Shown here: piece after piece, positions 61,714-64,000 of the stretch
How the letters are laid out: each line of letters begins with the position of its first letter
How positions within the stretch are numbered: position 1 is the first letter of the stretch
Assembly (NCBI GenBank): GCA_036269135.1
Contig: DATASQ010000033.1
Span: forward strand, 62,001-126,000
Source of the DNA: Palsa-343 sp036269135
GTDB taxonomy: Bacteria > Acidobacteriota > Terriglobia > Terriglobales > Acidobacteriaceae
Reading direction: 5' to 3'
Length of the DNA stretch: 64,000 nt
Notes under the pieces: generated by a model
Seen by the model: only the letters and a program-made list of their open reading frames with translations
The model's database searches: none
What the model was told of the DNA's origin: nothing
Program-made: the position numbers and the translations under genes

Positions 61714-62532
61714 TTACGACCTGAGAAACTCCAGCAGAGTCGTATTGACCTTGTCCTGATGCGTTGCGGTCAATCCATGCGGGGCTCCGGGCCAGTAGAT
61801 CTCCCTGGCACCTTTGACAAGCTTTGCGGTCTTATAAGCTGAATCTTTGATCGGGACGATCTGGTCCGCCTCGCCATGCAGGACAAGAGTGGGCACATCG
61901 ATCTTCTTCAGATCCTCAGTCATGTCAGTCTCGGAAAACGCCTTGATGCTCTCGTAGGCATTGAGAAGCCCGCACTGCATTCCCCAGAGCCAGAACTGAT
62001 CGATCAGTCCTTGCGAAACCTTCGTGCCTTTATTGGCTCCGTAAAAGCTGACGGCCACGTCCTTCCAGAATTGTGATCGGTCGTCGAACGTGCTCTTGCG
62101 AATGCCGTCGAACACTTCCATCGGAAGCCCCTCGGGATTGGACTCGCTTTTCAGCATCACGGGGGGAACGGCCGCAACCAGCACTACCTTTTTCACTCGC
62201 TTCAATCCGTGGCGACCGATATAGCGCACAACCTCACCGCCACCAGTCGAATGGCCGACGAGCGTAGCTTCTTTCAAGTCAAGCGCTTCGATTACCGCCG
62301 CCAGGTCATCGGCATATCCGTTCATGTCATTGCCTGTGGGGGGCTGGCTTGAGCGTCCATGACCGCGGCGATCGTGCGCCACGACACGGAAACCGTTCTG
62401 CACGAGAAACAGCAGTTGTCCATCCCAGGCATCCGCATTGAGAGGCCAGCCATGTGAGAAAGTAACGACTGGGCCTTCGCCCCAATCCTTGTAATAGATC
62501 GATGTGCCGTCTTTGGTGGTGATATAGCTCAT
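61714..62532 (-). CDS. Alpha/beta hydrolase, cofactor-free chloroperoxidase type
   Basis: A complete 272-residue enzyme with GGAGGAG before ATG 62532. Landmarks are VTFSHGWPLNADAWDGQ (oxyanion HG), VAHDRRGHGRSSQP, nucleophile elbow GHSTGGGEVVRYIGRHG, acid in PTLVLHGEADQIVPI, and catalytic His in GAPHGLTATH. The family hydrolyses esters and shows haloperoxidase activity in vitro. A truncated homologue is at 53976-54500. Neighbours (cupin, tautomerase, RND pump) suit a detoxification role, but no substrate can be named. Confidence 0.9.
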   Translation of the reverse strand: MSYITTKDGTSIYYKDWGEGPVVTFSHGWPLNADAWDGQLLFLVQNGFRVVAHDRRGHGRSSQPPTGNDMNGYADDLAAVIEALDLKEATLVGHSTGGGEVVRYIGRHGLKRVKKVVLVAAVPPVMLKSESNPEGLPMEVFDGIRKSTFDDRSQFWKDVAVSFYGANKGTKVSQGLIDQFWLWGMQCGLLNAYESIKAFSETDMTEDLKKIDVPTLVLHGEADQIVPIKDSAYKTAKLVKGAREIYWPGAPHGLTATHQDKVNTTLLEFLRS

Positions 62533-62668
62533 CTGAATCTCCTCCTTCGTCCTCTCGTTGTGGTGCGCGCGTATTGTGCGGTTCAGGTAAACTGATCCGC
62601 ACGGGCTTGGGTGGGTTACCGCGTTTATAAAGGTGATCCGTCCAACGTTGCTCTCAACCGACAGATAA

Positions 62669-64000
62669 CTAAGTTGCTACTGGAAGGTGCGAGATCCCTT
62701 GTGGTGATTCACTCTCCAGCTTCTCCGCTGTGTCAGGCTTGACCCGGAACCAGATGGAATAGAGGGCCGGGAGGAAAAGCAAGGTGAGGAGCGTACCGCC
62801 AGCGGTCCCGCCGATGAGAGTGTATGCCAATGAACTCCAGAACACGGAGAAGGTCAGCGGGATAAATGCGAGCACGGCGGCAAGCGCCGTGAGCACCACA
62901 GGCCGTGAACGCTGCACCGTTGCTTCCACAACAGCGTGGAAATCATCCAGACCTTCGTTCTTGTTGGTTTTGATCTGACCGATGAGGATCAGCGTGTTCC
63001 GCATCAGAATGCCCGCGAGCGCAATGAGGCCAAGGATCGCATTGAAGCCGAACGGCTGTCGGGATATCAGAAGGATCGGGACCACGCCAGCTAAACCAAG
63101 AGGACCCGTGAGCATGACCATGGCCAACCCTGGGAAGGAGCGAACTTGAATCATGATCACAACCAACATGCACACCAGCATGGCTGGGAATACCGCCTCG
63201 AGGGCCAGGTTTGATTTCGCCGCATCCTCGACGGGGCCGCCAACCTCGACTTTGTACCCAGGCGGCATCCTCGCGATCACGGGTTGCAATTTCTTCATGA
63301 GTTCTGCCACCGCTTCGGGCGGCTGCAGCGTGTCATCAATGTCGGTTTGCACCGTGATGGTTGGAACTCGATCTCGCCGTCTCAGATATGGGTATTCCTC
63401 CCGAATTTCAACCTTTCCAATCTGGCTGAGAGGGATCAACCTTCCGTCGGTGGAAGTAAGCGCCATGTTCTGTAACTTCGTCGGATCAAGTCGACTGTCG
63501 CCGCTTGTTCGAGCGACTACATCCACAGTGCGAATTCCCTCACGCACCTGTGTGACAGGGACGCCAGTCAGCAAGAACTGAATCTGCTGACTTGCATCAC
63601 TGGGGCTCAAACCAATCAGACGAAGACGGGCCTGATCGAGAACAAAGTGAACACTGGGAGCGCGATCTCCCCAGTCCTCGTTTGCCTGTCGCATGTGCGG
63701 GTCGTCCTTTACGACTGCAAGCATTTGATCTGCGTAGTCGCGGACGTTGGCCAGATCGGGACCCGAGATGCGGAACTGGACTGGCCAGGTGCTCGGCGGT
63801 CCGAACACGAACTGGGTTACCCGCACTTGTGCTTCGGGGGCGATTCCAGCTGCGATGGCTTCTCGCAGATGACGTTTGAGGCGCTCGCGTGCCTTTTCGT
63901 TCTGCGTCAAGATAATGATTTTTGCGAAATTCGGATTGGGGAGTTCAGGGTTGTATGCAAGAAAGAATCGCGGTCCGCCAGCTCCGATATACGAGGAAAC
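62669..64000 (-). CDS. RND efflux permease, C-terminal part (N-terminus beyond window)
   Basis: 444 residues are visible and the frame is open to the window edge. The periplasmic part has SSYIGAGGPRFFLAYNPELPNPNFAKI, WGDRAPSVHFVLDQARLRLIGLS and VAELMKKLQPVIARMPPGYKVEVGGPVEDAAKS. The second half of the membrane domain follows: MLVCMLVVIMIQVRSFPGL, FGFNAILGLIALAGILMRNTLILIGQI, and RSRPVVLTALAAVLAFIPLTFSVFWSSLAYTLIGGTAGGTLLTLLFLPALYSIWF. This is the AcrB/MdtB-type hydrophobe or multi-drug group of proton-driven pumps. The membrane-fusion partner would lie beyond the edge or elsewhere. Confidence 0.9.
   Translation of the reverse strand, partial: VSSYIGAGGPRFFLAYNPELPNPNFAKIIILTQNEKARERLKRHLREAIAAGIAPEAQVRVTQFVFGPPSTWPVQFRISGPDLANVRDYADQMLAVVKDDPHMRQANEDWGDRAPSVHFVLDQARLRLIGLSPSDASQQIQFLLTGVPVTQVREGIRTVDVVARTSGDSRLDPTKLQNMALTSTDGRLIPLSQIGKVEIREEYPYLRRRDRVPTITVQTDIDDTLQPPEAVAELMKKLQPVIARMPPGYKVEVGGPVEDAAKSNLALEAVFPAMLVCMLVVIMIQVRSFPGLAMVMLTGPLGLAGVVPILLISRQPFGFNAILGLIALAGILMRNTLILIGQIKTNKNEGLDDFHAVVEATVQRSRPVVLTALAAVLAFIPLTFSVFWSSLAYTLIGGTAGGTLLTLLFLPALYSIWFRVKPDTAEKLESESPQGISHLPVAT

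Noticed and set aside
1..64000. tRNA, rRNA, CRISPR arrays, insertion sequences and replication origins
   Set aside because: None was found by reading; short tRNAs could still be missed without a covariance search.

Overview
The window looks like chromosomal DNA of an Acidobacteriota soil bacterium (class Terriglobia is my best guess). The basis is gene content: large Oar-type TonB-dependent receptors with an N-terminal carboxypeptidase-regulatory-like domain, CRTAC1/UnbV repeat proteins, a MacB/FtsX 'ADOP'-type permease, a TIGR03435-type protein, a beta-propeller/HisKA_3 sensor kinase and many glycoside hydrolases. No rRNA, tRNA, CRISPR array or intact insertion sequence was seen.

Region 1 (1-35.5 kb) is orderly and made of intact genes. 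It holds a 5'-cut six-hairpin glycosidase, an Hsp70-like protein, a beta-propeller/phosphoesterase fusion closed by a clear terminator, and a TonB receptor run together with an OmpR/HAMP-kinase two-component pair. A permease and a TPR protein follow on the minus strand. Next comes a carbohydrate locus: a GH38 alpha-mannosidase (minus), a divergent LacI regulator and a second large TonB receptor. The same 14-bp LacI-type operator lies just downstream of matching promoters for the mannosidase and the receptor, so the three form a mannoside-uptake regulon. A tightly packed run follows: TPR protein, CRTAC1/UnbV protein, seven-haem cytochrome with TPR tail, and a convergent second CRTAC1/UnbV protein. 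A GH3 beta-glucosidase and the N-terminal part of a GH92 alpha-mannosidase end the region.

Region 2 (35.5-64 kb) is accessory in character. It opens where the GH92 gene is cut off beside a Xre/MbcA-type antitoxin and a decayed RES toxin. It then carries a TetR/quinone-oxidoreductase pair with repeated palindromic operators, an SDR reduced to its two ends, a Tet-type exporter, a NarL regulator and its likely propeller kinase. Around these are alpha/beta hydrolases, flavoproteins resembling thioredoxin reductase but without the CxxC pair, cupins, a VOC protein, a tautomerase, an ECF sigma factor, a Rieske/CDGSH/TMEM175 operon and the C-terminal part of an RND pump. Many are paralogous pairs with one member broken by frameshift, nonsense change, small duplication or truncation. 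This looks like a detoxification/redox-stress island that has been duplicated, rearranged and is decaying. Local sequence error is the main competing explanation for the single-base shifts.
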